Of a DNA stretch of 64,000 bases, positions 51,033 through 59,738 are shown one piece after another (the first letter of the stretch is position 1; every line of letters begins with the position of its first letter). Source of the stretch: Caballeronia glebae (lineage in GTDB: Bacteria; Pseudomonadota; Gammaproteobacteria; Burkholderiales; Burkholderiaceae). The stretch lies in contig NZ_FCOJ02000007.1 of assembly GCF_001545035.1 (NCBI RefSeq), positions 117,232 to 181,231 on the forward strand, in the 5' to 3' direction. The notes under the pieces were generated by a model. The model worked only from the letters and a program-made list of their open reading frames with translations, was not told the DNA's origin and ran no database searches. The position numbers and the translations under genes are program-made.

Positions 51033-52697
51033 CTAGTTCGACCGCAACCCGAACACGGCGACGCCGTTCCTCGTGCCCACATACACCTTGCCGTTCGCGA
51101 TCATCGGCGTGATGAATTTGTTGCCCTGGCCGAACTGATCGCGCGCGCCTGCATCGACGCTGCTGTAAAGCTCGTGGCTGAGATTGGTCGCGTCGTACGC
51201 GCGCAGAACGCCGATCGAGCCGTTCTCCGCCGCCCACAAAATGGCGTTCGCCGTGCCGTTTGCGGAAATGCCCGGCGTCGTGCCCGGGAAGCCGAACGCG
51301 TTCGGTGTCTGACTTGCCGGCGTTGCCGACAACGCGGCGTTCGAAATCGTGAACGCCTTGATGGTGTCGCCGACCGAGCCGAAATACACCGTGTTGTTGA
51401 AATACGCGGGCGCGCCGAACATCGGTCCGCGAATCTGGCCGACGAGTTCCTGATAAATGTGATCCGCGTTCGAATCGAACTTGCCCATCGAGAAGCGGTT
51501 CACGACGTAGATGGTCGAGTTCTTGCCCGCGCCGATCGCTAGATGCCATACCTTGCCGTTTGCATCGGCGAAATTGGGCAGCACCATCGCGCCGCCGGAA
51601 CCGAGGTCCTCGTCCTGATTCGATTCCTGCACCGTATTCGACGGCTGAAAGTAATCCTGCACCCTGAGCGGCCCCAGGTTGAGCCTCAAAAAGCCATTGC
51701 CGAAGTTGCCTTTGATCGGCATTTCGTGCTCGTTTTGCGTCGGGTCGAAGGTGCCGTTCGCGTCGAGTAAATAGATCGCCTCACCGTCCGATGCGAGTCC
51801 CGCGCCGCTCATCCAGATCGATCCCATCTGGCCGTTCGGCGTGACGTTCAGCACGCTCGCCTGCTGCAACGTGTTCGCGTCGTAGCCCATGACCCAGCCG
51901 GTGTACGGCATGAAATCGCAATGCGAAGTCCACGCGGTGTAGACGACGCCGTTCAACAAAAGCAGCGCCGCGCGCTCGGCGTACTGGCCCGGATCGAACG
52001 TGAGCGTGCCGTTCTGACTGCCCGCGCCGTTGCCCGGATACGTCGCGCGGATCTCCGTCGGGCCGTTGAAGAGTTCTGCACCCGTCGTGACGTCGAGCGC
52101 GTGAATGCGTTGGTGATACGCGCCCGAGCTATCTTTCGACATGCCGACGACATACATCGCGCCATTCGGCCCGCGCGCGCGGTCGATGACAGGCGTCGCC
52201 GTGACGCCGATAGTCGGCGTGATCTGCGCGCACTTGTGATCGTCGCTCGGCGATTCGCCGCTGCCGAGCGTCGAGACTTTCCATAGCACCGCGCCGCTGT
52301 CGGCGTCGAACGCGTAGACGCTGGCGTTTTCCGTCGCGACGTAAAGCACGTTATGTGTGGCGCCCGCGATCGGCACGGCCGCCAGAAAGAGCGGCTCGGC
52401 GTCGACGGCGCCATCGACGGAATACAGCGCGAGCTTGCCGAAGGTGTTCTGATTGACGTTCGCGGGCGTGAGGACGGTCTCCGCGAGTTGCTGCCCGGTT
52501 CGAGCGATGTCGTTGTGCCAGGTGACGACATCCATCGATGTGCTGGCGGACGCTGCATTCGATACGCTCGAAGGCGCTCTGGATGCGGCGGCCGATGTCG
52601 AATCGCCGCTGGAGTCACCGCCGCTGCATGCGCCGATGATCGCCGTGATCAGCACGGCCCCGAGTGCGGCGGCATAAACGGAAAAACGCGCATTCAT
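51033..52697 (-). CDS. Secreted beta-propeller lipoprotein (PQQ-like repeats)
   Basis: 554-aa exported protein. A lipoprotein signal ends IIGAC with Cys24, followed by a Ser/Ala-rich linker (about 25-55). The body shows PQQ-like/quinoprotein propeller repeats (NVLYVATENASVYAFDADSG near 118, MYVVGMSKDSSGAYHQRIHALD near 185, KVYVGTRNGVAVFGL at the end). No clear PQQ-dehydrogenase active-site set is seen, so a structural or binding role is as likely as catalysis. The second Met (52697) is chosen: GGAG lies 7 bases before it but only one base before the first. Divergent from the SCO-galactose oxidase operon. Confidence 0.85.
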   Translation of the reverse strand: MNARFSVYAAALGAVLITAIIGACSGGDSSGDSTSAAASRAPSSVSNAASASTSMDVVTWHNDIARTGQQLAETVLTPANVNQNTFGKLALYSVDGAVDAEPLFLAAVPIAGATHNVLYVATENASVYAFDADSGAVLWKVSTLGSGESPSDDHKCAQITPTIGVTATPVIDRARGPNGAMYVVGMSKDSSGAYHQRIHALDVTTGAELFNGPTEIRATYPGNGAGSQNGTLTFDPGQYAERAALLLLNGVVYTAWTSHCDFMPYTGWVMGYDANTLQQASVLNVTPNGQMGSIWMSGAGLASDGEAIYLLDANGTFDPTQNEHEMPIKGNFGNGFLRLNLGPLRVQDYFQPSNTVQESNQDEDLGSGGAMVLPNFADANGKVWHLAIGAGKNSTIYVVNRFSMGKFDSNADHIYQELVGQIRGPMFGAPAYFNNTVYFGSVGDTIKAFTISNAALSATPASQTPNAFGFPGTTPGISANGTANAILWAAENGSIGVLRAYDATNLSHELYSSVDAGARDQFGQGNKFITPMIANGKVYVGTRNGVAVFGLRSN

Positions 52698-53258
52698 TTG
52701 CATTCTCCTTCACCGGAAGGGCCGGAACGGACAACGCGATGTCGAGGACCGCGATGCTGCAACAGAGCAATCGCAATGCCCCGTGGCGATGTGTACCGGT
52801 AGAGCGGTGCATCCGCGAAGCAAGGAATTCGTCGGGCGTTTTTTACACGTGATGCAGGCGTTGGGTGGACCGCGCCAATTTGACTTACGGTCCGGCCGCC
52901 ATCGCCGGATGGTGACAGAAAACGAGGAATTTTTCGCAACCGAACGTTCGCGCGGATCTCATTTCGTAACCTATCCGCTTACGCCGCGAAAGATTCATTA
53001 CGCTCTTGGTTGCTTCAAGAGTTGCAATTTTCGAAAGTTATCGATCCATCGATAAAAAGTTGTTCCGGCTCTAAAAACGAATGTGTCCGAGTGCACATAT
53101 TTACCTATTTATTTCGTGAGCCGAATTTTTATTGCCGATTTGCGCTGCTAATCTTTGTTCCGATGGTATTGCAATACATGAAGAAGTTAGGTGACTGCGG
53201 CACGTCTTCCCGCGAAGTGCCGGTCACGCCCTGAACGCTCGGAACGGGGATCATCAAA
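52698..53258. other. 561-bp divergent intergenic region, AT-richer than surroundings
   Basis: No credible gene is seen; short open frames here have no ribosome site or family resemblance. From about 52920 to 53170 the base composition drops in GC, with runs such as ATTTACCTATTTATTTCG near 53100, which suits a promoter region for the divergent lipoprotein and SCO operons. It holds one strong palindrome at 53038. Confidence 0.6.
53038..53055. promoter_or_regulatory. Palindrome upstream of SCO-galactose oxidase operon
   Basis: TTATCGAT-CC-ATCGATAA, perfect 8-bp arms around two bases, about 205 bp before the SCO start. A regulator operator is plausible; no regulator gene is adjacent. Confidence 0.45.
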
Positions 53259-53924
53259 GTGTCGATGTGGACGATTTCGGTAAGCCACGAGAAGATGCCC
53301 GATCGCGTGAAATCCGGCATGCGTGCGCTTGCTCCTTCCCTGACTCGCCGCTCCCTGCTATGCGACATGGCCGCGCTCGCGCTTGGTGCAGTCTCTCCTT
53401 TCTCGTTCGCGCAGCATGGGGAACTCGGGCTCGTCACGCCGCCGGTTCGCCTCGACGATGCGTCGCTCGTCGACCAGAACGGCAGCAAGCGCCTGCTGAA
53501 CGAATTGCTGCGCCAGCGCATAACCGCATTGCAAACGGTCTACACCGGTTGCGGCACGATATGTCCCCTGCAAGGCGCGCTTTTCAGCGCGGTTCAGGAG
53601 CGCATTCCGGGAATCCGTGCCCGTCATCCGGTGCAATTGTTATCGGTCGGAATCGATCCGCTTTCCGATTCACCCTTGGCGTTGCACGCGTGGCTCGCGC
53701 GTTTTCAGGCAGGTCCAGCGTGGCATGCGGCGACGCCAACGCTGACCGATGTAGACCGGATGCGTCTGACGCTGTCGGGTAGCAAGCCGCCGCTCGGCAA
53801 CATCGCGGACCACGCCACGCAGGTCTATTGCTTCGATGCCAACGCGATGTTGCGCTGGCGAAGCGCTGAGCTTCCTCGCGTCGACGACATCTGCGATGTA
53901 CTCGGCGCGCTCGCACGTACGTAA
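53259..53924 (+). CDS. SCO1/SenC-type copper chaperone-like thioredoxin-fold protein
   Basis: Up to 221 aa. The copper-binding CxxxC motif is present as C98-G-T-I-C102 (YTGCGTICPLQGALF), with the expected downstream His as His185 (NIADHATQVYCFD); GIDPLSDSP matches the SCO strand after the first helix. A Tat-like signal (LTRRSLL, about 28-34) precedes a hydrophobic stretch, so it should act in the periplasm. The exact start is unsure: the frame opens with GTG at 53259, but Met21 at 53319 would give a normal signal peptide. It lies 25 bp before a copper-radical oxidase gene, so delivery of copper to that enzyme is a direct inference. Confidence 0.85.
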   Translation: MSMWTISVSHEKMPDRVKSGMRALAPSLTRRSLLCDMAALALGAVSPFSFAQHGELGLVTPPVRLDDASLVDQNGSKRLLNELLRQRITALQTVYTGCGTICPLQGALFSAVQERIPGIRARHPVQLLSVGIDPLSDSPLALHAWLARFQAGPAWHAATPTLTDVDRMRLTLSGSKPPLGNIADHATQVYCFDANAMLRWRSAELPRVDDICDVLGALART

Positions 53925-53949
53925 CCCGCTTCATGTACGGGGTGCAACC

Positions 53950-55914
53950 ATGCCTGCAATCCGCTCGACGAGCCACGCGTCCAGCCTGCTCGTCCAATGC
54001 ATGCGCTTTTTGCTGCTGATCGCGTTGCCGCTGGCATTGGTGGGCATGCCGCACGCCGTCCGCGCGCAAAGCTCGGCGCCCATCACGCTGAGCGGCACCA
54101 GCCTGTGCGCCGACGTCAGCGGCGAGTCCAGAACGCCGGGCGCGCCCGTGATTTCGTGGGCCTGCTGGGGCGGCGCGAATCAGCAATGGTTCCCGTCCGC
54201 TACCGGCACGCGATACAACCTCATCAATCAGAACAGCGGCCTGTGTGTGGACGTGTCGGGCCAAAGCCTGAGCCCGGGCGGTCCCATCATCCAGTGGACC
54301 TGCAATGGCGGCACCAATCAGACCTTCTCGTTGACGCCGCAAGGCGCGGGCTATGCGATCGTCGCGGGACATAGCGGCTTGTGCGTGACAGCATCGAGCA
54401 CGACGTCGCAAGGTATCCAGTTGACGCAGCAAGTGTGCAACGGAAGCGCGACCCAGACGTGGCAAGTGGCCGGCCTGCCGGTACAGCATGCCGCATTGCC
54501 ATCGAAGTGGACGACGCCTTATCAGTTGCCGCTCGTTCCGCTGCAAGCCGCCAATCTGCCCAATGGAAACGTGCTCGTCTGGTCGGCCGACGCCCCGCTC
54601 AGCTTCACTGACAGCGCGAATCCGCCTGCGAGAACCTACACGGCGATCTTCAATCCATCGAACGGCACGAGTTCGCAAATGATCGTGACCAATACGGCGC
54701 ACGACATGTTCTGCCCCGGTATTTCCAACCTCCCCGATGGCCGCATCTTCGTGACCGGGGGATTGAGCGTGCGACAGACCAGCATCTATTCGCCGACGAC
54801 CAGCACATGGACCGCGAGCAATCAGATGAACATCCCGCGCGGCTATCAGGGCAGCGTGACGTTGAGCAACGGCAATGTGTTCGTCATGGGCGGCTCGTGG
54901 AGCGGAGGGCTCGGAGGAAAGTCCGGCGAAACGTGGACCTCGGGTTCGGGCTGGCGGATCAATAGCGCGATCCTCGACGATTACATCCTCACGAACGACG
55001 CGAGAGGCGTCTTTCGCTCCGACAATCACGCGTGGATGTTCGCGCTCGGCAATGGACGCGTGTTCCATGCGGGACCGAGCCGGGCCATGCACTGGTTCGA
55101 TACGGCAGGCAATGGCAACGTGAGCTCAGCCGGCAACCGTGGCAGCGACGGCGACGCGATGAACGGCAATGCGATCATGTACGACGTCGGCAAGATTCTC
55201 GCGGTCGGTGGCGCGCCGAGCTACGATCAGTCGCTGGCCACGGCCAACGCGACGCTCATCGACATCAGCAACGGCAACGCAACGACGCAGACCATCGCGC
55301 CGATGAGTTACCGGCGCGCCTTCAACAACAGCGTCGTGCTGCCCAACGGACAGGTCGTCGTGATTGGCGGACAAACCTTCGCCGAGCCCTTCTCGGACAA
55401 CAACGCGGTCCTCACCCCGGAGCTGTGGGACCCCGCGACCAACACGTTTTCCCCGCTCGCCCAGCAGGCCGTGCCGCGCACCTATCACAGCGTCGCGCTG
55501 CTGCTGAACGACGGACGTGTGCTCAGCGGCGGCGGCGGTCTGTGCGGCTCATGCGCGACCAATCACACCGACATCGAGATATTGACGCCGCCCTATCTGC
55601 TCAACGCGGACGGGTCCGCCGCGTCCCGGCCGAATCTCACATCCGTTCCGGCCGACGCGCAGCTCGGCACGACGATCGTGGTGACTGCCAGCAGGAGCGC
55701 GCGCGCATTCGTGCTGATGCGCTCCTCGTCGGTCACGCATTCGCTGAACAACGAGCAGCGCCGCGTGCCGCTGACGTTCACCGTGGGTACCGCGGGCGAA
55801 TTTCAGTTGAACATTCCATCCGATCCCGGCGTCGTGGTTCCCGGCTATTACATGTTGTTCGCGCTGAACGCCAACGGCGTGCCGAGCGTTTCGCGCGTGC
55901 TGCGCGTGCATTGA
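53950..55914 (+). CDS. Galactose oxidase-like copper radical oxidase with ricin-type lectin domain
   Basis: 654-aa secreted oxidase. Signal peptide about residues 1-40; ricin-type beta-trefoil about 42-175 with three QxW-like repeats (NQQW 77, NQTF 123, TQTW 168); seven-bladed Kelch-type propeller about 180-545; C-terminal Ig-like DUF1929 domain. Every residue of the fungal galactose oxidase site has a counterpart: Cys255 (HDMFCPG), Tyr299 (RGYQ), Trp317 (GGSWSGG), Tyr512-His513 (TYHS) and His597 (VTHSLN), so the Tyr-Cys cofactor can form. The fold would oxidise a primary alcohol to an aldehyde, normally giving H2O2. Unlike the fungal enzyme, the N-terminal lectin is ricin-type. It lies between SCO and cytochrome c genes. 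Confidence 0.93.
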   Translation: MPAIRSTSHASSLLVQCMRFLLLIALPLALVGMPHAVRAQSSAPITLSGTSLCADVSGESRTPGAPVISWACWGGANQQWFPSATGTRYNLINQNSGLCVDVSGQSLSPGGPIIQWTCNGGTNQTFSLTPQGAGYAIVAGHSGLCVTASSTTSQGIQLTQQVCNGSATQTWQVAGLPVQHAALPSKWTTPYQLPLVPLQAANLPNGNVLVWSADAPLSFTDSANPPARTYTAIFNPSNGTSSQMIVTNTAHDMFCPGISNLPDGRIFVTGGLSVRQTSIYSPTTSTWTASNQMNIPRGYQGSVTLSNGNVFVMGGSWSGGLGGKSGETWTSGSGWRINSAILDDYILTNDARGVFRSDNHAWMFALGNGRVFHAGPSRAMHWFDTAGNGNVSSAGNRGSDGDAMNGNAIMYDVGKILAVGGAPSYDQSLATANATLIDISNGNATTQTIAPMSYRRAFNNSVVLPNGQVVVIGGQTFAEPFSDNNAVLTPELWDPATNTFSPLAQQAVPRTYHSVALLLNDGRVLSGGGGLCGSCATNHTDIEILTPPYLLNADGSAASRPNLTSVPADAQLGTTIVVTASRSARAFVLMRSSSVTHSLNNEQRRVPLTFTVGTAGEFQLNIPSDPGVVVPGYYMLFALNANGVPSVSRVLRVH

Positions 55915-56340
55915 ATGGCCCGGGCAACGCGCGCCGCCACGCTCGGCTTCGCGCTCGTCGCGATGACAGTTACCGCGTGCGCGCACGCCGCATGTGATCG
56001 AAACGACCTGGGATGCGCGCTATTCAACGGACAACGTCCGATGGCCGCGCATCTGCGCGACGACGATCGCCCGTTGCCTGCCTGGACGACCCGATGCGTC
56101 AATTGCCACGTAGACACGTCGAAAACGCCAGCCTTCGCGCCGCCGCTGACGCACGAGTCCCTGCTCGCTGCGGCAAGCCGCCGGGGCGGGCCGATCAGTC
56201 ACTATGACGCGACGGCGTTCTGCCGCGCGGTCAAGGACGGTATCGATCCAGCGGGGGTTTTGCTTCGCAAGTCGATGCCCCACTATCAAATCGCCGATGC
56301 CGAGTGCATGGCGCTCTGGCAGTTCGTCGTGCATCAGTGA
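55915..56340 (+). CDS. Periplasmic mono-heme c-type cytochrome
   Basis: 141-aa exported protein; signal peptide about 1-26 (ending AHA). The heme motif is C61-V-N-C64-H65, and Met121 in KSMPHYQIADAE is the likely sixth ligand, the usual spacing of a class I cytochrome. Four further cysteines (27, 34, 103, 131) could form two disulfides. It starts directly after the galactose oxidase stop (TGA then ATG), so the two are translationally coupled. A role as electron acceptor for the oxidase or its aldehyde product pathway is inference. Confidence 0.88.
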   Translation: MARATRAATLGFALVAMTVTACAHAACDRNDLGCALFNGQRPMAAHLRDDDRPLPAWTTRCVNCHVDTSKTPAFAPPLTHESLLAAASRRGGPISHYDATAFCRAVKDGIDPAGVLLRKSMPHYQIADAECMALWQFVVHQ

Positions 56341-56403
56341 TTGCGCTTTATTAAGGTATCCCTAGCGCTTGATTCGTTCTCAAACGCGCATGATGAAGCC
56401 GCC

Positions 56404-57195
56404 TCAAAGATACTCGACGTTCCCATCCACGCTGATCGCCTGCCCGGTAACATTCCCCGCTGCTGGCGAAGCGAGAAAAAGCGCCATCGCGGCGATGTCC
56501 TCGACGCTCACCATTCGGCGCAGCGAAATCTTCTTCAGATACTCCTCTTTCATCGCTTCGAACGCGATGCCCAGCGCTTGCGCTCGCGCCGCGATCACGC
56601 GGTCCATGCGCTCTCCCTGCACGACGCCCGGCAGGATCGCGTTGACGCGGATATTGCTCGGCCCCAGTTCGATCGCGAGCGACTTGGCGAGGCCGACGAG
56701 CGCCCATTTGGTCGCCGCATACGGCGTGCGAAATGCATAGCCGAGCCGGCCCGCGACCGACGACATCGCGATGACGCTGGCGCGCTCCGATGTCTCCTTC
56801 AGCAACGGCACGGCCCGGCGCAGAAAGTAGAACTGGCTGTTCAGATTGGTCGTGACGGTGCGCTCCCATTGCGCCGGATCGAGATCTTCGACCGGTCCCG
56901 TCGGGCCGGAAATGCCCGCGTTGTTCACGAGCACATCGAGGCCGCCCAACGCTTCGCGGGTGCGCTCGATGACCGCGTCCACCTGATGCGGATCGCCGAC
57001 ATCGGCGACGCAGCCATGCAACGACGCATGCTTCGCCGTGAAGCGGTCGAGCGCGGCGGCGTCGACATCGCAGATGAAGACTTGCGCGCCCACCTGCAAA
57101 AACGCCTCGGCGATTCCCGCGCCGATGCCCGACGCCGCGCCCGTCACCAGAACGCGCAATCCGGGCTGAGGTTTCAAGAGTTCGAATGTATTCAT
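56404..57195 (-). CDS. SDR family dehydrogenase
   Basis: 263-aa classical SDR. Cofactor motif TGAASGIG (18-25), Asp after strand 2 (ICDVDAAALDRF, an NAD preference sign), NNAG near 95, Ser in MSSVAG, YxxxK as YAATKWALV near 164, and C-terminal VDGN. Gene order MFS-SDR downstream of BKACE suggests that it oxidises a beta-hydroxy acid to the beta-keto acid used by BKACE; this is inference. Starts 18 bp after the MFS stop. Confidence 0.92.
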   Translation of the reverse strand: MNTFELLKPQPGLRVLVTGAASGIGAGIAEAFLQVGAQVFICDVDAAALDRFTAKHASLHGCVADVGDPHQVDAVIERTREALGGLDVLVNNAGISGPTGPVEDLDPAQWERTVTTNLNSQFYFLRRAVPLLKETSERASVIAMSSVAGRLGYAFRTPYAATKWALVGLAKSLAIELGPSNIRVNAILPGVVQGERMDRVIAARAQALGIAFEAMKEEYLKKISLRRMVSVEDIAAMALFLASPAAGNVTGQAISVDGNVEYL

Positions 57196-57213
57196 GTTCG
57201 TTCGTTGTGCCGG

Positions 57214-58560
57214 TCAGGACTGCATGCCCGCCGTGTTGCCGTTGCCCACCTGCGCCGACGCGCCCGCTTCGCGCCGGATCGCTTTTGCGAACACCGGCAC
57301 GAGCAGCAGACCGAGCACCGACGCCGCGACGATCACGATAAAACCCGAGTCGCTGCGGCCCGTGAACGTCTCGGTCATGCCGAACAGATACGGTCCGACA
57401 AAGCCGCCGATCAGTCCGATCGTATTGATGAACGCGAGCCCCGCCGCCGCCTGAATGCCTTGCAGACGCTTCATCGCGATCGCCCAGTACGAGGGCAGCA
57501 CGCCGCCGCCGAAGAACGCGGTGACGGCCAGCAACACCATGCGGCCCGCAGGATTCGCCGTCGCGATGAACGCGCATGCGCCCGCGACGAGCCCCGCCGT
57601 CAGGATGCCGAGATACACGCAGTCGTTGCCATAACGGCGGTGCAGGCGCGGCAGAATCAGCACGCCCAGCAGGAAGCCCACGCCCACGCTCGCCGACAGT
57701 AAGCCGACGATGAACGGCGTCTTGACGTGCATCTGCTGAACGATCGCCGGCGTGAAGAAGTACAGGCCGACGAACGCCACCTGATTCAGAAAATAGATGA
57801 GGCCGATGAGCACGGTCGTCGGCCGCTTGAGCGCAGCCAGCCAGTCCGCCGACGTGAGTTCCGGGTGCCCGTGCGTGTCGATCACGGCGCGCGCTTCGAG
57901 TGCTTCGGCTTCTTCGGCCGAAAGCCAGCGCGCATCGCGCGGACGCTCCGGCAACTTGAAGTAAAGCAACACGCCCGCGAGCACGCTCGGAATGCCTTCG
58001 ATCATGAACATCCACTGCCAGCCGTGCAGACCGCCGATACCGCCCAACTGCATCAGCGCGCCGCCGAGCGGATTGCCCAGCACGAGCGCGAGCGCCGGCG
58101 CGGTATAGATCCAGCCGACCGCGATAGGCCGGTCCGCCGGCGCGAACCAGAGCGTGACCATGTACATGAGCGCCGGAAAGAGTCCCGCTTCGGCGATACC
58201 CAGCAACACGCGCAACACGTAGAACGACCACTCGCCCTGCACGAACATCATCGCGGTGGACAGAATGCCCCAGCTCACCGCGATGCGCGCGATCCAGCGG
58301 CGCGGGCCCACGCGATGCGCGGCGAGATTGCTCGGCACCTCCAGCAGCGCGTAGCCGATGAAGAAGATGCCAGAGCCGAGCCCGTATGCCGCCGCGCTGA
58401 TCCCCACGTCGGCCGCGAGCTGCACCTTCGCCAGCGCGACGTTGGTGCGATCGAGGAACGACATGAAATAGATCGCGCACATCAGCGGGATGAGACGCAG
58501 CATCGCCGTGCGCGTGGCGGCGCGATGCAACGCGTCGATTCCTGACTTCACAGTGTCCAT
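57214..58560 (-). CDS. MFS transporter, anion:cation symporter (phthalate permease) type
   Basis: 448-aa permease with 12 predicted membrane helices. Family marks: YFMSFLDRTNVALAKVQLA (about 32-50), GYALLEVPSNLAAHRVGPRRW near 70, the central loop with LPERPRDARWLSAEE near 203, and FINTIGLIGGFVGPYLFG near 375. This group takes up organic anions such as tartrate, phthalate or glucarate. ATG at 58558-58560 is the family-like start; a much longer frame runs antisense-like into the BKACE gene and is rejected. Confidence 0.92.
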   Translation of the reverse strand: MDTVKSGIDALHRAATRTAMLRLIPLMCAIYFMSFLDRTNVALAKVQLAADVGISAAAYGLGSGIFFIGYALLEVPSNLAAHRVGPRRWIARIAVSWGILSTAMMFVQGEWSFYVLRVLLGIAEAGLFPALMYMVTLWFAPADRPIAVGWIYTAPALALVLGNPLGGALMQLGGIGGLHGWQWMFMIEGIPSVLAGVLLYFKLPERPRDARWLSAEEAEALEARAVIDTHGHPELTSADWLAALKRPTTVLIGLIYFLNQVAFVGLYFFTPAIVQQMHVKTPFIVGLLSASVGVGFLLGVLILPRLHRRYGNDCVYLGILTAGLVAGACAFIATANPAGRMVLLAVTAFFGGGVLPSYWAIAMKRLQGIQAAAGLAFINTIGLIGGFVGPYLFGMTETFTGRSDSGFIVIVAASVLGLLLVPVFAKAIRREAGASAQVGNGNTAGMQS

Positions 58561-58640
58561 GTTTGTCTCCGTTTGAATCGGCTGCTCTCGTGCGCTTGTC
58601 GCGCGTCGGCAGCTCTTTGGATCGATTGATTGGGAAAGCG

Positions 58641-59579
58641 TCAGAGCGAGACCTTGTCGCGCCCCTTGAGACCGAGCATCGCGCGGGCTTCGGCGGGCGT
58701 CGCGATCTCGAACGAAAGCTCTTCGAGAATGCGGCGGATCTTGCGCACTTGCTGCGCGTTCGATTCGGCCTTCACGCCACGCGCGATATACACGCTGTCC
58801 TCCAGACCGACGCGCACGTTGCCGCCGAGAATCGCGCTCATGGTGACGAGCGGCATCTGATGACGGCCCGCGCCCAGCACCGAGAACTGATAGTTCTCGC
58901 GTCCGAACAGGCGATCCGCCGTCGTGCGCATGAGGGTCATGTTCTCCGGGTCCGCGCCCATGCCGCCGAGAATCCCGAACACGGACTGGATGAAGAACGG
59001 CGGCTTGACCAGCCCCTGATCGACGAAATGCGCGAGGTTGTAGAGATGCCCCAGGTCGTAGCATTCGAACTCGAAGCGCGTGCCCTGGCCGCCGAGCGTG
59101 AGCAGGATGTGCCGGATGTCCTTGAAGGTGTTGCGGAAGATCATGTCTTCCATACCTTCCACGTAATCCTTTTCCCAGTCGTAGCGCCACGACGAAACCT
59201 TCGCGGCGAGCGGATGAATCGAAAAGTTCATCGAGCCCATGTTGAGCGAGCACATCTCGGGCGCGGCCTGCAACGGATACGCGAGCCGCTCCGCGAGCGT
59301 CATGCGCGTGCTGCCGCCCGTCGTGATGTTGATGACCGCGTCGGTCGCCTCGGCGATAGCGGGCACGAACTGGCGGAACACGTCGGGGCTGGGCGTCGGA
59401 CGGCCATCGGCGGGATCGCGCGCATGCAGATGAATGATGGCCGCGCCCGCCTCGGCCGCTTCGATTGCCTGATCGCGAATCTGCGCCGGCGTGAGCGGCA
59501 AGTATTCCGACATGGTCGGAACGTGTGTCGCGCCTGTCACGGCGCATGAAATGATGACCTTGCGGCCGGGGCTGCTCAT
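58641..59579 (-). CDS. BKACE (DUF849) beta-keto acid cleavage enzyme
   Basis: 312-aa TIM-barrel enzyme that condenses a beta-keto acid with acetyl-CoA and cleaves it to acetoacetate and a new acyl-CoA. The zinc ligands are seen in AIIHLHARDPADGR (His50, His52), with INITTGGST near 95, MCSLNMGSMNFS near 125, and the C-terminal RVGLEDSVY. The start MSSPGRKVII is chosen; 19 in-frame residues upstream are charged and unlike the family. It leads a leftward unit with the MFS and SDR genes and is divergent from an AraC-type regulator. Confidence 0.93.
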   Translation of the reverse strand: MSSPGRKVIISCAVTGATHVPTMSEYLPLTPAQIRDQAIEAAEAGAAIIHLHARDPADGRPTPSPDVFRQFVPAIAEATDAVINITTGGSTRMTLAERLAYPLQAAPEMCSLNMGSMNFSIHPLAAKVSSWRYDWEKDYVEGMEDMIFRNTFKDIRHILLTLGGQGTRFEFECYDLGHLYNLAHFVDQGLVKPPFFIQSVFGILGGMGADPENMTLMRTTADRLFGRENYQFSVLGAGRHQMPLVTMSAILGGNVRVGLEDSVYIARGVKAESNAQQVRKIRRILEELSFEIATPAEARAMLGLKGRDKVSL

Positions 59580-59738
59580 CTTGCGTGTCTCCTTCTTGCG
59601 TGTCTGCTCTGGCGCCGTCGCGTTGACGGACGGCAACTTGTGACGTTTATCTTATTGGCATAGCATCCGACTCGGAAGGTCATTTTCGGACACGCGGAAG
59701 TCCTGCGAGGACATTATGAATATCGTGCGAGGACAGGC

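Noticed and set aside
53010..53234. 74-codon open frame in the divergent region
   Set aside because: No ribosome site, atypical codon use and no similarity; it is in AT-rich control DNA.
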